Origin: Desulfitobacterium dichloroeliminans LMG P-21439
GTDB taxonomy: Bacteria > Bacillota > Desulfitobacteriia > Desulfitobacteriales > Desulfitobacteriaceae
Direction: 5' to 3'
NCBI RefSeq assembly: GCF_000243135.2
Contig: NC_019903.1
Coordinates: 2,890,001 to 2,954,000, forward strand
Length of the DNA stretch: 64,000 nt
Shown here: piece by piece, positions 1 to 8,321 of the stretch
Position numbering within the stretch: the first letter of the stretch is position 1
Layout: every line of letters starts with the position of its first letter
Position numbers and translations under genes: made by a program
The notes under the pieces: generated by a model
What the model was told of the DNA's origin: nothing
The model's input: only the letters and a program-made list of their open reading frames with translations
Database searches by the model: none

Positions 1-566
1 AGACCTTTTTGCAGATTAATTATCCCATCGACAGCATCTCCTGTCTCATAATACATATCCTTCTCAACATCTACGGTAATCCCGCCTAAAGTGTCAATGA
101 TCTGCTTAAATCCGTTAAAGTTGGTTTGTATATAGCCTGCAATAGGAACTCCTGTAAGATCGGCAACCACATCCACGAGGTTTTCTAAATCCGTTAATGG
201 AGCTACCCCATTGATTTTGATGTTCTTATAGCCGGGAATTGAAACCCGGGTATCACGAGGTATTGATAACAAACTGACCCGGGCGCTCTTTGGGTCAATG
301 GTAGCCAAAATAATCGTGTCTGTGTTGAACTTCTCCTCGCCCGGGCGCTGATCCGCGCCTATGAGAAGAACACTGATGCTATTCTTAAGCTCTTCAGTCG
401 TTAATTGACCATTCGGACTATTTGGCATAATCTTCAAGTCTGTTAACACACTAAATCCAAGTAAAACACCGACCGCAAGAAGAATCATCACCATGAACGT
501 AAGAAAAAGTTTTCTTTTCCTTCCGTTCTTTCTTCTTTTACTATTGCTATCGCTCTTTCTGCGCAC
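1..566 (-). CDS. LCP (LytR-CpsA-Psr) family protein, C-terminus cut by window edge
   Basis: LCP proteins transfer undecaprenyl-linked glycopolymers such as teichoic acid or capsule onto peptidoglycan outside the membrane. The visible part starts with a very basic tail (MRRKSDSNSKRRKNGRKRK), then one membrane helix (FLTFMVMILLAVGVLLGFSV), then the start of the LCP domain: SVLLIGADQR, DTIILATIDP and a SIPRDTRV stretch with the family's conserved Arg/Asp residues. The frame runs off the left edge, so the 3' end is missing. The start is GTG at 564-566, preceded by GGAG at a 7-nt spacing, with an in-frame stop upstream. It is transcribed away from the small zinc-motif gene at 744. Assignment to the family is firm; the polymer it attaches is unknown. 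Confidence 0.88.
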   Translation of the reverse strand, partial: MRRKSDSNSKRRKNGRKRKLFLTFMVMILLAVGVLLGFSVLTDLKIMPNSPNGQLTTEELKNSISVLLIGADQRPGEEKFNTDTIILATIDPKSARVSLLSIPRDTRVSIPGYKNIKINGVAPLTDLENLVDVVADLTGVPIAGYIQTNFNGFKQIIDTLGGITVDVEKDMYYETGDAVDGIINLQKG

Positions 567-619
567 AATATCACTCCATAAACCTTGCCCAAGTAGATTT
601 AATATTCACAGCCCAACTT

Positions 620-649
620 ATTATACCTTTTATTCGGCAAGATTGTCTG
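620..649 (-). promoter_or_regulatory. Sigma-A-type promoter for the LCP gene
   Basis: Read on the minus strand, CAGACA (4/6 match to TTGACA) is followed after 18 nt by a perfect TATAAT. The expected transcript start lies about 45-50 nt before the GTG start at 566. This is pattern matching only. Confidence 0.5.
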
Positions 650-700
650 ATTTTTTTGATATACCCCCGCAGACTTTTTAGGATTTCGACATCAACTATA

Positions 701-713
701 GCCTATTATAGGC
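701..713. promoter_or_regulatory. 13-bp perfect palindrome upstream of the small zinc-motif gene
   Basis: GCCTATTATAGGC is a perfect inverted repeat with one central base. It lies 31 bp before the ATG at 744, in the divergent gap between the LCP gene and the plus-strand gene. It could be an operator or part of the -10 region. I see no strong -35 at standard spacing, so the role is open. Nothing else is evident in the 567-743 gap besides this and the LCP promoter. Confidence 0.3.
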
Positions 714-743
714 ATATCGTTATAACAGGAGGTACGATCATCG

Positions 744-971
744 ATGCATCTTTCTCATCCGACTCCATTACAAAACATCATGGAATCAAAAACCTGTTCG
801 CGCCGAGGAATACTTCTCCCCTTTAATTCCTATAGCTCGCACAAAAAAGACGCTCAGCATTGTATCTTCTGTGATACAACATTTCCTTTGCGAAATTTCA
901 AAGGAAAAGCAGTATGTCCTACCTGCTCACAAAACATCCTTAAGTTGTTCTTGGAAAGGGAGGTACGATAA
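744..971 (+). CDS. Small protein with paired CxxC motifs, Gin/CsfB-like
   Basis: A 75-residue protein and the only plus-strand gene supported here. The C-terminal half has C-x2-C-x14-C-x2-C (CIFC ... CPTC), a zinc-ribbon spacing close to that of the Gin/CsfB anti-sigma proteins of sporulating Firmicutes. The first 35 residues are basic and show no recognisable domain. An AGGAGGT lies about 10 nt before the ATG. A second GGAGGTACGAT sits at its 3' end. The transcript would end at the 1015-1047 hairpin. The Gin link rests only on cysteine spacing and size. The reading frame could also be longer or spurious, although the Cys pairs and Shine-Dalgarno sequence argue that it is real. Confidence 0.5.
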   Translation: MHLSHPTPLQNIMESKTCSRRGILLPFNSYSSHKKDAQHCIFCDTTFPLRNFKGKAVCPTCSQNILKLFLEREVR

Positions 972-1014
972 AATATTACAATCGTGGGAAAGGTTCAGCT
1001 CAAGAGTCAACCAC

Positions 1015-1047
1015 TGAAAAAGGAAGTCGTTCTGACTTCCTTTTTTG
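1015..1047. terminator. Bidirectional intrinsic terminator between the zinc-motif gene and mecA
   Basis: GGAAGTC (1022-1028), a 5-nt loop, GACTTCC (1034-1040) and then six T on the plus strand. A run of A before the left arm gives a U-tract on the minus strand too, so it can end both converging transcripts. Confidence 0.8.
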
Positions 1048-1056
1048 CATTTCCCC

Positions 1057-1638
1057 CTAAAATTTGAAATGGCTTTTCAAGTTTTGTAGGGCGCGTTCCT
1101 TCAGAATCACTTTCCCATGTTCTTCTAGGAAAATCTTAGCGACATCGACCAACTCACCATATTCATCCAATAAGGCTTCCGCTATTTGTTTCTTCTTACC
1201 AGAGCCTAAATGGCTAACGACAAGATAGTATTCCCCATCAAACTCAAAGAGGCTGGAGCGAACACGGGAAATATCAGGCATTCGCCTCACAACGGACAGG
1301 ACATCCTCCAAATCAGCAAAAACATAGACCCACTCCGTAGCTTTTGAACGGCTTGGTCTCTTGTTTTCCTTCTCTTTTGGTATTGCTTCGATGACATCTT
1401 CTTGTTTGATAACCGTAATCACGAATTCTTCGTTAGAAGATGCCGTAGCTTGTATCCAGAAGGGTTGGTCCAGATTAAACTCCACTTCTTCCCTTGCCTG
1501 TGAAATCAATTCCCAAAAGAGTTGCTCACTTCGTTGGGATCTTTGTAAAAGATCCGCCATAGTAATCTCTCGGTCGGCAAGTTCGGTAAAGGAAATAAAG
1601 ATGCGGATTGTATTATCATTGACTTTTTGAATACGCAT
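1057..1638 (-). CDS. mecA: MecA-family adaptor protein for ClpC
   Basis: MecA binds unfolded or regulatory substrates and hands them to the ClpC AAA+ unfoldase; in Bacillus it controls ComK and development. The 193-residue product has the typical opening MRIQKVNDNTIRIFIS and the RSEQLFWELI segment near residue 35-45. A charged linker (KEKENKRPSRSK) follows at about 95, then the C-terminal ClpC-binding domain. Length is slightly below B. subtilis MecA. ATG at 1638 is preferred over the in-frame GTG at 1647, because AAAGGAGAGG is then about 10 nt upstream and the start matches the family. It is monocistronic by context, with the terminator directly downstream. Confidence 0.85.
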   Translation of the reverse strand: MRIQKVNDNTIRIFISFTELADREITMADLLQRSQRSEQLFWELISQAREEVEFNLDQPFWIQATASSNEEFVITVIKQEDVIEAIPKEKENKRPSRSKATEWVYVFADLEDVLSVVRRMPDISRVRSSLFEFDGEYYLVVSHLGSGKKKQIAEALLDEYGELVDVAKIFLEEHGKVILKERALQNLKSHFKF

Positions 1639-1785
1639 AACCCTCACCTCTCCTTTCCAATCGTAATGAATAGTTATCTCTTATGATATCACATTACTAC
1701 AAGAATGTGTTGCTAAAACGCGAGATTTTTTTTGTAGCTTTTACAAATAAAGGTGCATCTTCTAGAGTTTTGTATTTGAACTTCT

Positions 1786-2889
1786 TTAAGATAGGGTGAT
1801 GAGATTATATTTTCTGGACCCTAAGCCCACACTCTCACCGTAATCTAATTGAACAGACCAATCAACTTCAGGGTGAATGACCCTGAACTTATCTGTTTCG
1901 TGATGACGCTCTCCCAATATCGAATAAGGGTTCCCATGAGCTTGATTGACAAGATCTACAGCGGCTTGATCAATGGCTACCGGATCTTCAGAGGCTAAAA
2001 TTCCAATATCCTGCACAATCGGTATGTCATTCCAACTCACGCAATCACAGATTGGGGAGACATTGTTAACGAAGGTGATGAACCCGCTCTTTCTCTCTTT
2101 TTCTTTTAAAGCACCCACAGTGTACTCCACGATTTTCTCCTGGATCACATCCGGAGTGGTCTTCCAGTTCACGGCTATAGCCTTAAAAGTACAGGTTACT
2201 GCACATTCGCCACAGCCTATACAAAGACTGGCATCAATCCTTGCTTTATCCCCAACTGTTATGGCCGAGGCAGGGCACCAACTCCGACAGCGACCACAAG
2301 CCGTACAACGCTCAGTATCAATTTGCGGAAGTATATCCGAGTGCTGCTGTTGCTTCCCGGCACGACTTCCCAAGCCCATCCCTACGTTCTTTAAGGTACC
2401 GCCAAAACCGGTGGCTTCATGGCCTTTAAAGTGCGAAATCGCAATCAGGGCGTCAGCATGAACTGCAGCACTACCAATCTTTACCTCTTTAAAATGCTTT
2501 AAGTTTACTGGTACTGATACATAGTCTTTCCCATTTAGCCCGTCGGCAATCACTAAAGGGGCCCCCACTACAGAATAATCAAACCCATTTTCAATCGCTG
2601 TTTCCAGGTGATCAATAGCATTCGAACGAGACCCCACATAGAGGGTATTCGCATCCGTTAAGAACGGGCGTCCTCCGGCTTTTTTCACCTGATCCACGAC
2701 TCGCCGTACAAACTGGGGTCTGACGTAAGCGAGGTTACCTCTCTCGCCAAAATGAAGCTTTATCGCAACCATATCATCCTTCTCAATGCCTTTGAGAATA
2801 CCCGACCGACGGATCAGTTTTTCTAGTTTCACCAGAAGGCTTTGACCTTGTGTGATTTTCATACTTGTAAAATACACATCCGAAATCAT
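1786..2889 (-). CDS. DUF362-domain protein with two 4Fe-4S ferredoxin clusters
   Basis: A 367-residue protein. Residues 1-185 form a DUF362 domain (conserved KLHFGERGN, SHFKGHEATGFGGTLKN). Two CxxCxxCxxxC motifs follow, with cysteines at 195/198/201/205 and 223/226/229/233, and these should bind two [4Fe-4S] clusters. No signal peptide or membrane segment is seen, so it is probably cytoplasmic. This architecture is common in strict anaerobes and is usually annotated as a ferredoxin-like protein of unknown electron partner. The start overlaps the end of the upstream membrane-protein gene by 4 nt (ATGA), so the two are probably co-translated. The function of DUF362 is not established. Confidence 0.8.
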   Translation of the reverse strand: MISDVYFTSMKITQGQSLLVKLEKLIRRSGILKGIEKDDMVAIKLHFGERGNLAYVRPQFVRRVVDQVKKAGGRPFLTDANTLYVGSRSNAIDHLETAIENGFDYSVVGAPLVIADGLNGKDYVSVPVNLKHFKEVKIGSAAVHADALIAISHFKGHEATGFGGTLKNVGMGLGSRAGKQQQHSDILPQIDTERCTACGRCRSWCPASAITVGDKARIDASLCIGCGECAVTCTFKAIAVNWKTTPDVIQEKIVEYTVGALKEKERKSGFITFVNNVSPICDCVSWNDIPIVQDIGILASEDPVAIDQAAVDLVNQAHGNPYSILGERHHETDKFRVIHPEVDWSVQLDYGESVGLGSRKYNLITLS

Positions 2890-3386
2890 AGTTTTCCTCC
2901 GTTCCCTTGACCCAGTTTAACTCCATCTTCCTTTTTTTCCTTCACCGGTGGAAGGATTTCACAGGCGATCACTTCCAGGCGATGAGGCAAAAACGTCATA
3001 TTCACTCTTTTACCGGGCTCAAGTGCTTGGTATGTATAGAGATCCACATGGAGTGTTTCTCTTCCCGACTCCCATTCGATCTCGACACTATAGGGGTGAA
3101 GGGTGTCTGAAACCATGCTCTTCCCTTGAATTCCCCCTTGAACAACCACAGGCCTTGCAAACCAATCCGGTTCACTAGCCTGAAACATAAGAAGATAAGC
3201 TGTAAAAATCGTGAGCCAGCCGAATCCTCTAAAGACGAGCAGTAACTTAGCAGTCAACTTCATCTCTTTTTGGGCTACAGAGTAAAATTTCCAAATAGTG
3301 CGCAGGAGAATGAAGATACCCAGCAAAAGAATGCCGAGGGCTTCAATCCACGTCGCTTTCCATAGGTAATTATAATATTCTCCCAT
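2886..3386 (-). CDS. Uncharacterised membrane protein, two N-terminal helices
   Basis: I do not recognise this 166-residue protein. Two hydrophobic segments (about residues 14-32 and 50-68) are followed by a soluble half rich in beta-type sequence (WFARPVVVQGGIQG, VEIEWESGRETLHVDLYTY). It ends in a charged Lys/Glu/Gly tail. The order suggests a small domain exposed on one side of the membrane. It is coupled to the downstream DUF362 gene by a 4-nt overlap, so the pair may work together. It begins just past the terminator of the large flagellar operon and is probably not part of it. Confidence 0.6.
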   Translation of the reverse strand: MGEYYNYLWKATWIEALGILLLGIFILLRTIWKFYSVAQKEMKLTAKLLLVFRGFGWLTIFTAYLLMFQASEPDWFARPVVVQGGIQGKSMVSDTLHPYSVEIEWESGRETLHVDLYTYQALEPGKRVNMTFLPHRLEVIACEILPPVKEKKEDGVKLGQGNGGKL

Positions 3387-3455
3387 AGTTCCCCCATGAT
3401 TGAAATTTCTTCCTTGAAATTATTATAAATTCTCTTGTTTATAAGGTCAAATTAT

Positions 3456-3499
3456 AAAAAGAAACGCCTCCTGGCAATCCATTTCAACGGCCTGAAGGC
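3456..3499 (-). terminator. Intrinsic terminator closing the large fla/che operon
   Basis: In the minus direction, directly after the transglycosylase stop: GCCTTCAGGC, a 14-nt loop and GCCAGGAGGC form a 10-bp stem with one mismatch and one wobble. GTTTCTTTTT follows. This marks the 3' end of the operon that begins at cheA. Confidence 0.72.
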
Positions 3500-3502
3500 T
3501 TC

Positions 3503-4294
3503 TTATATTTGAGCATCTAGTTTTCCCAAGGCAGCAATGATCTTCTTCACATAATTCTGAGTTTCATTATAGGGAGGAATCCCATTGTATTTCTCAACTG
3601 CCCCTGGGCCTGCATTATAGCCTGCTAAGGCCAAGGGAATATTGCCATTGAATCGCTCCAATAGATCCTTCAAGAAATGAGTTCCTCCGTCTAGATTCTG
3701 AGCCGGATTAAATGGGTCCGTCACTCCATAGCTCTTAGCTGTACCAGGCATAAGTTGCATTAGGCCCATGGCTCCCGCAGAGGAAACCGCTTTAGGATTA
3801 AAATTAGATTCTGCAATCACAACTTGACGAATAAGATTGGGGTCAACTCCATGCCGTTGCCCTGCTTCAGAAATTAGCCGTTCAATTTCAGGTTGATCCG
3901 GTCGGTATTGCGAGCTGGGTAACGATTGAGAACTGCCAAGAGCATCGATCCCATCAAAAGGACGACTATGAGTATATCCTGCGTATGGGTTAGCTACTGA
4001 ACCGGACAAAGTTTGTCCTAGCCCAAGAAGATTCATGGTAGACAGCTGAGAATAATCAGTCATCGATAATCCAGTTGGGGAACCCATCTCCATACCCATG
4101 CCTGCCAAAGCTTCTAAAGCCATTCCAGCGCCGGAGTCCAATCCTTCTTCACCAGCTAATGCCGACTGCAGCAAAGTTGCAAAAAGCATCGCCTGAGTTC
4201 CATCAATTCCCTTATTCCCACTCTTGGCAGAATCCTGCCAAGCATTATTCATACTTTGGAGCTGGTAAAGAAGCAATGCTTCCGCACTATTCAT
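3503..4294 (-). CDS. Lytic transglycosylase (SLT/Slt70-like domain)
   Basis: A 263-residue protein with a C-terminal goose-lysozyme-like SLT domain from about residue 138. The probable catalytic Glu162 lies in VVIAESNFNP. The conserved blocks SAGAMGLMQLMPGTA and ALAGYNAGPGAV follow. The first 130 residues are low in complexity and carry no clear signal peptide or membrane helix. As the last gene of the flagellar operon it is well placed to cut peptidoglycan for rod passage, as other flagellum-associated transglycosylases do, perhaps exported through the flagellar type III route. That role is inferred from position. The domain call is firm. Confidence 0.85.
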   Translation of the reverse strand: MNSAEALLLYQLQSMNNAWQDSAKSGNKGIDGTQAMLFATLLQSALAGEEGLDSGAGMALEALAGMGMEMGSPTGLSMTDYSQLSTMNLLGLGQTLSGSVANPYAGYTHSRPFDGIDALGSSQSLPSSQYRPDQPEIERLISEAGQRHGVDPNLIRQVVIAESNFNPKAVSSAGAMGLMQLMPGTAKSYGVTDPFNPAQNLDGGTHFLKDLLERFNGNIPLALAGYNAGPGAVEKYNGIPPYNETQNYVKKIIAALGKLDAQI

Positions 4295-4313
4295 CGGTCA
4301 TCGCCTCCTGCCC

Positions 4314-4769
4314 TTAGATTAATTGGGAAATCCCTTGAAGTTCTGTTTGTTCGAGAATTTTGTTGGGAATCAAAATCATGATAATTCGATCCGGAAGATT
4401 GACAATACCACCTATAAACGGAGCAGTGACTAAGGGAGGCGGAGGAGCTACATCTTCGAAGATGCGCACTTCCTTAACTTGGTCAACCGCAAAGCCGACG
4501 AGAAAGCCATCGACCTCTGTAATCAAGGCGAAGTCATCTACCACGGACTCAGCAATATTCGCAGCATTCTTTTTATTGGCCACTCCAAAACGAACATGCA
4601 AATCAATTAAAGGAATTGCCGAGCCGCGCAAGTTGATTAACCCTTTGACATATTCAGGCGCTTTGGGTATTGGTCGAATATCCCCTAAGCGAGTTATTTC
4701 ACGCACGATTTCGATGGGCATTCCATACTCTTCCTGCCCTAATTCAAATATGACGACTTGATTAGCCAT
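4314..4769 (-). CDS. cheW: CheW-like chemotaxis coupling protein (second copy)
   Basis: A 151-residue single-domain CheW protein: VVIFELGQEEYGMPIEIVREI at the N-terminus, IPKAPEYVKGLINLRG in the centre and VAPPPPLVTAPFIGGI towards the C-terminus. CheW links chemoreceptors to the kinase CheA at the inner membrane. This copy is far from cheA, between flgF and the transglycosylase. The cheW next to cheB/cheA (32296-32739) is clearly a different sequence, so two couplers or a CheW/CheV-like division of labour is likely. No receiver domain is fused to it. Confidence 0.85.
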   Translation of the reverse strand: MANQVVIFELGQEEYGMPIEIVREITRLGDIRPIPKAPEYVKGLINLRGSAIPLIDLHVRFGVANKKNAANIAESVVDDFALITEVDGFLVGFAVDQVKEVRIFEDVAPPPPLVTAPFIGGIVNLPDRIIMILIPNKILEQTELQGISQLI

Positions 4770-4792
4770 GAAGCCACTTCCTTATTTGTTTC

Positions 4793-5545
4793 TTAGACGA
4801 TCCTGCCGATTTCATTCACCGCTTTATCTAAAGTCGAGTCTTGAGTCTGGATGACCTTCTGATTGGCCTCATAAGCCCGCATCACTGTAATCATCTTAAC
4901 CATCTGGCCGGTCAAATCTACATTGGAACCCTCCAGAAAGCCTTGGCGAATACCCGGCTCACCTTGCCAAGCTTGAACCGCTTGGTTTGAGGTATACAGT
5001 GATTGGCCCTCCCGAATCAACTCTTCATTTGGAATCTGTACCAACCTCAACTGATCGACCAATACTCCTCCATCATAAATAGCTCCATTAGTATCCACAG
5101 AAAAATCTCGGCTCAAAGGCCCAATAGGCCCCTCTTCACCAAGGACAGGATTGCCATCCGCCGTTTGCAGCATGCCCTCTGCATTCAATTGAAACTGTCC
5201 ATTCCGAGTGTAGCGCTCGCCATTGGGAGTTTCGACCACAAAAAGTGCCTCTGAGGTAAGAGCCAAGTCTGTTGTTAAATCTGTAGTTTGAAGGGCACCT
5301 TGAACATTCATGCGGGTGACTTGATCCACCACCACCCCTGTCCCCATGCCTCCGATCACTGTATTTCCTGGAATCTCATTTTCAGTACTTGTTCTCATCA
5401 TCAGCAGTTCCGGAAAAGCCTTGTTGCTAGATTCTTCGGCTTTATAGCCGGGTGTTCGTATATTGGCTACATTATCCGCGATAATCTCGCTCTGTGTCTG
5501 GGCAGCAAGCATTCCCGCTGCACCTGTATATAGTCCTTTGATCAT
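4793..5545 (-). CDS. flgF: Flagellar rod protein of the FlgF/FlhO type
   Basis: A 250-residue rod/hook-family protein. The N-terminal Flg_bb_rod motif is ADNVANIRTPGYKAE (about residues 23-37); the C-terminal partner is GSNVDLTGQMVKMITVMRAYEANQKVIQTQD. The KAFPELLMMR segment is very like B. subtilis FlhO/FlhP, the Gram-positive FlgF/FlgG equivalents. It builds the axial rod across the peptidoglycan and is exported by the flagellar type III apparatus without a cleaved signal. It follows flgB directly in the operon. FlgF is chosen over FlgG because the 330-residue protein at 6012 better fits FlgG, but the two names could be swapped. Confidence 0.78.
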   Translation of the reverse strand: MIKGLYTGAAGMLAAQTQSEIIADNVANIRTPGYKAEESSNKAFPELLMMRTSTENEIPGNTVIGGMGTGVVVDQVTRMNVQGALQTTDLTTDLALTSEALFVVETPNGERYTRNGQFQLNAEGMLQTADGNPVLGEEGPIGPLSRDFSVDTNGAIYDGGVLVDQLRLVQIPNEELIREGQSLYTSNQAVQAWQGEPGIRQGFLEGSNVDLTGQMVKMITVMRAYEANQKVIQTQDSTLDKAVNEIGRIV

Positions 5546-5604
5546 AGATGATCACCTTCATATCTTTCTATATAACTACATGACTACCCTATGCGAAAGC
5601 AGCT

Positions 5605-6006
5605 TTATCTTTGTCCGATTACCGTTCGTAAGTTGGATAACTGAGCGGAAATCGCCCGGGTCACGGAATTGTAGTAAATCCCATTTTCGGCCACATTAAC
5701 CATTTCCCGATCGATATCCACGTTATTACCGTCGTTGCGATAGGTCGTGCTTTCATCGTTGACAACCCCGCTGGTATTGAGTTCCGTCTTTTGAAGATGC
5801 CGTTCGGCCGTGACTTTTAAAGGAAGCTCACCATCAACCTTGCCAATAGCCTGTCCCAGAAGAGTGTCAAAATCCACATCGGACCGCTTAAAATCCGGGG
5901 TATCCACATTGGCAATATTATCGGCCAGCACCTTTTGCCTTAAGCTAGCGGCGTCCATGCTCTTCTCTAAAACATTAAACATCGGTGTATTCAACCAATC
6001 TGACAT
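5605..6006 (-). CDS. flgB: Flagellar proximal rod protein FlgB
   Basis: A 133-residue rod protein of typical FlgB length. The N-terminus reads MFNVLEKSMDAASLRQKVLADNIANVDTPDFKR (shown here in part: ADNIANVDTPDFK is the rod motif). The C-terminus holds NDGNNVDIDREMVNVAENGIYYN, the pattern that separates FlgB from FlgC. FlgB joins FliE to FlgC at the base of the rod. It lies between flgG and flgF, not next to flgC-fliE (30212-31092) as in most bacteria. Confidence 0.9.
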   Translation of the reverse strand: MSDWLNTPMFNVLEKSMDAASLRQKVLADNIANVDTPDFKRSDVDFDTLLGQAIGKVDGELPLKVTAERHLQKTELNTSGVVNDESTTYRNDGNNVDIDREMVNVAENGIYYNSVTRAISAQLSNLRTVIGQR

Positions 6007-6011
6007 CTATC

Positions 6012-7004
6012 TTACCTCCTTAGGGAGTTTGCCATGCTCCACATCTGATCTCCATTCGTAATCATACGGGCATTAATCTGGTACGCTCGTTGCACTTGAA
6101 TAAGATCAGTCATAGCTGCGGCTAAATCCACATTGGATTGCTCCAGGGACTGAGTCCGCAGCATACCTACGTTGCGCTCCTGAACTTGGCTACCCGGCGT
6201 CCCGATCAGCTCTTCCCCGGTAACCCCCGGGGCTTCAGGTGTTAGATAGAGGTTATCCCCACCCTTGACTAAGCCCTCGGGATTGGCAAAACTCGCAAGA
6301 TTGATCTGCCCCAAGGTCTCCAGATTTCCATCTATGGTTCCCCTGATTACTCCGTTGCTGTCGATCTGGACTTCTTCTACACCTGGGGGAATCACAAGAG
6401 CCGCTGTCAGCAAATCCCCATTCCAGTCCATCGGCCGCCCCGACTCATCAACTTCAATGGGTCCTTCTGGATAATACCCCTCACCTTCCGCATCATCGAT
6501 TACGACCTGGCCAAAAACCCGTTCCTCTTCATCGATAAAGCCGGTGATCTTGCCTGTCTCATTCACATATAAATCGATAGCCTCTGTAGGAATCCGCAGT
6601 TCAAGGATATAGCCATCGGCATTGACTAGTTTTCCTTGGGCATCCGTTTGGAAATTCCCTACTCGTGTATAGCCACTAGTGCCATCCGCAGTGCGTACAG
6701 GAAAAAATCCTTCACCTTCAATAGCCAGATCAAAGGGATTTCCCGTACTCATAATCGTCCCCTGTTTAAAATTAGAGCTGATGGTCGGTAAGATTACCCC
6801 TGCCCCCACAGGAAGACGATCTCCGACGGCTTGTTCATTAAATTGCTGACCGGCGGGTCTCATTTCCGAAGCTAAGGCTTCCGCAAATTCCACCCGCTGT
6901 GCCTTATAGCCGGGGGTATTCACGTTGGAAATATTGTTGCCGAGAGTATCTAAGGCCATTTGCTGGGCTCGAACCCCTGTGGCCGCTGTATTAAGAATTC
7001 GCAA
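6012..7004 (-). CDS. flgG: Flagellar distal rod protein FlgG, enlarged
   Basis: A 330-residue protein with the FlgG N-terminus (MRILNTAATGVRAQQMALD, then NNISNVNTPGYKAQRVEF) and the C-terminal SLEQSNVDLAAAMTDLIQVQRAYQINARM. Typical FlgG is about 260 residues. The extra material is an acidic stretch at about residues 158-205 (VFGQVVIDDAEGEGYYPEGPIEVDESGRP) that should loop out of the rod surface. It forms the distal rod below the hook and is secreted by the flagellar type III system. It sits between flgE, with a strong hairpin in the gap, and flgB. Confidence 0.82.
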   Translation of the reverse strand: MRILNTAATGVRAQQMALDTLGNNISNVNTPGYKAQRVEFAEALASEMRPAGQQFNEQAVGDRLPVGAGVILPTISSNFKQGTIMSTGNPFDLAIEGEGFFPVRTADGTSGYTRVGNFQTDAQGKLVNADGYILELRIPTEAIDLYVNETGKITGFIDEEERVFGQVVIDDAEGEGYYPEGPIEVDESGRPMDWNGDLLTAALVIPPGVEEVQIDSNGVIRGTIDGNLETLGQINLASFANPEGLVKGGDNLYLTPEAPGVTGEELIGTPGSQVQERNVGMLRTQSLEQSNVDLAAAMTDLIQVQRAYQINARMITNGDQMWSMANSLRR

Positions 7005-7049
7005 GTTACCTGCCCCCTCCCTTTTCGGGAATATACGCAGAGATAAGCC

Positions 7050-7092
7050 TAAAAGGACTTTGACTTCAGGTACAACCTAAAGCCCAAGTCCT
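7050..7092 (-). terminator. Long hairpin with short U-run between flgE and flgG
   Basis: In the minus direction, AGGACTT pairs with AAGTCCT. Inside, GGCTTTAGGT pairs almost fully with ACCTGAAGTC. TTTT follows. It resembles a terminator with a short U-tract and could reduce read-through, or stabilise a processed end, within the operon. It is the only such structure I see between the distal genes of this operon. Confidence 0.5.
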
Positions 7093-7099
7093 AAGTCCC

Positions 7100-8248
7100 T
7101 TATCCACGTTTAAGATCAATAAGCTCCTGCAATAAGGAGTCCGATACAGTGATAACCCGAGAATTAGCTTGGAATCCCCGCTGAGTCACAATCATGTCTG
7201 TGAACTCTTGAGAGAGATCCACGTTAGACATTTCTACGGTGCTGGGAATGATAGCTCCACGGCCATCTTCACCCGCGCCAGCTATTGATGCCGCACCCGA
7301 GTTATTGGAGGCCGCATAAAAGCTATTGCCGAGGTTTTGCAAACCAGCTTCATTGGCAAAATTGGCGACAGCCACTTGCCCGATTATGCGAGTCGCGGAA
7401 GCATCACCATTACTATAGACTCCAGTAATGGCTCCCTTGGAATCTATGGAGAAGCTACTTAAGGTTGCTAGTGGGATATCCGTGCCATCGGCGTATTTTG
7501 CGTCATGGTTTGTGATCGTAAAAGTATTATAAGCAGTGGTGCTTAATGTTGGATCAGTGCCGGTGGGTGGTACTGTGATGGTTCCCCGTGCGCTGTCTAA
7601 TGTGCCGCCGCCAGTAATAGTTGCAGTCGCGCCAATTAATGAAGGATTAGAATATACCCAAGAGTCCCCAGACTTAGCCCAAGCATCTCTGGGAATACTT
7701 ATCGCCGCCGGCGTAACAAGTGGAGGATTTTCGCCAATATTAAATCTAATGGCTTCTAGTTGTGTCCAATCTATCTTTGACTCATCAACATCTGTTGTGG
7801 TACTATCATCTACCATTCTTTCCACACCATACATATATCCCATGACCTTTGCCCCTGTCCCCGGTTCAACCAAGGTACCGTCATTATCTTGTGTGAAGGC
7901 TCCAGCCCGACTATACACGGTCTCTCCGTTATTCTGTAAGACAAAAAATCCTTTACCCTGAATCATCATATCCGTGTTTTTTCCTGTGGATTGGGAGCTT
8001 CCTTCTGTCATAATTTGGTCGATAGAGCTCAGCATGGAACCCAAGCCGATTTGAGCCGGATTGGTTCCCCCTTGGTTGGCTGAGGGCGAGCCTGCACCCT
8101 TCATGGTTTGGCTGAGCATGGTGGAAAATGTAACCCGGCTGCGCTTAAAGCCTGTAGTATTGACATTAGCGATGTTATTACCGATAACGTCCATTTTAAC
8201 CTGATGGTTTTTCAACCCGGAAATTGCTGAATACAAAGAACGTAACAT
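7100..8248 (-). CDS. flgE: Flagellar hook protein FlgE
   Basis: A 382-residue hook protein. The N-terminus MLRSLYSAISGLKNHQVKMD and NNIANVNTTGFKRSRVTF are diagnostic, as is the C-terminal TVEMSNVDLSQEFTDMIVTQRGFQANSRVI. The central region (about residues 150-290) is a variable, Thr/Ser/Gly-rich surface domain. Many copies form the universal joint between rod and filament; export uses the flagellar type III pathway with the hook cap FlgD. flgD and fliK lie immediately upstream, the usual hook-assembly group. Confidence 0.9.
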   Translation of the reverse strand: MLRSLYSAISGLKNHQVKMDVIGNNIANVNTTGFKRSRVTFSTMLSQTMKGAGSPSANQGGTNPAQIGLGSMLSSIDQIMTEGSSQSTGKNTDMMIQGKGFFVLQNNGETVYSRAGAFTQDNDGTLVEPGTGAKVMGYMYGVERMVDDSTTTDVDESKIDWTQLEAIRFNIGENPPLVTPAAISIPRDAWAKSGDSWVYSNPSLIGATATITGGGTLDSARGTITVPPTGTDPTLSTTAYNTFTITNHDAKYADGTDIPLATLSSFSIDSKGAITGVYSNGDASATRIIGQVAVANFANEAGLQNLGNSFYAASNNSGAASIAGAGEDGRGAIIPSTVEMSNVDLSQEFTDMIVTQRGFQANSRVITVSDSLLQELIDLKRG

Positions 8249-8321
8249 TAAGGCGTTCCCCCATTTCTTATTTGCCGTTTCATATCATATCTTACCGAAT
8301 AGGCATTGGGTCAAAATAATC

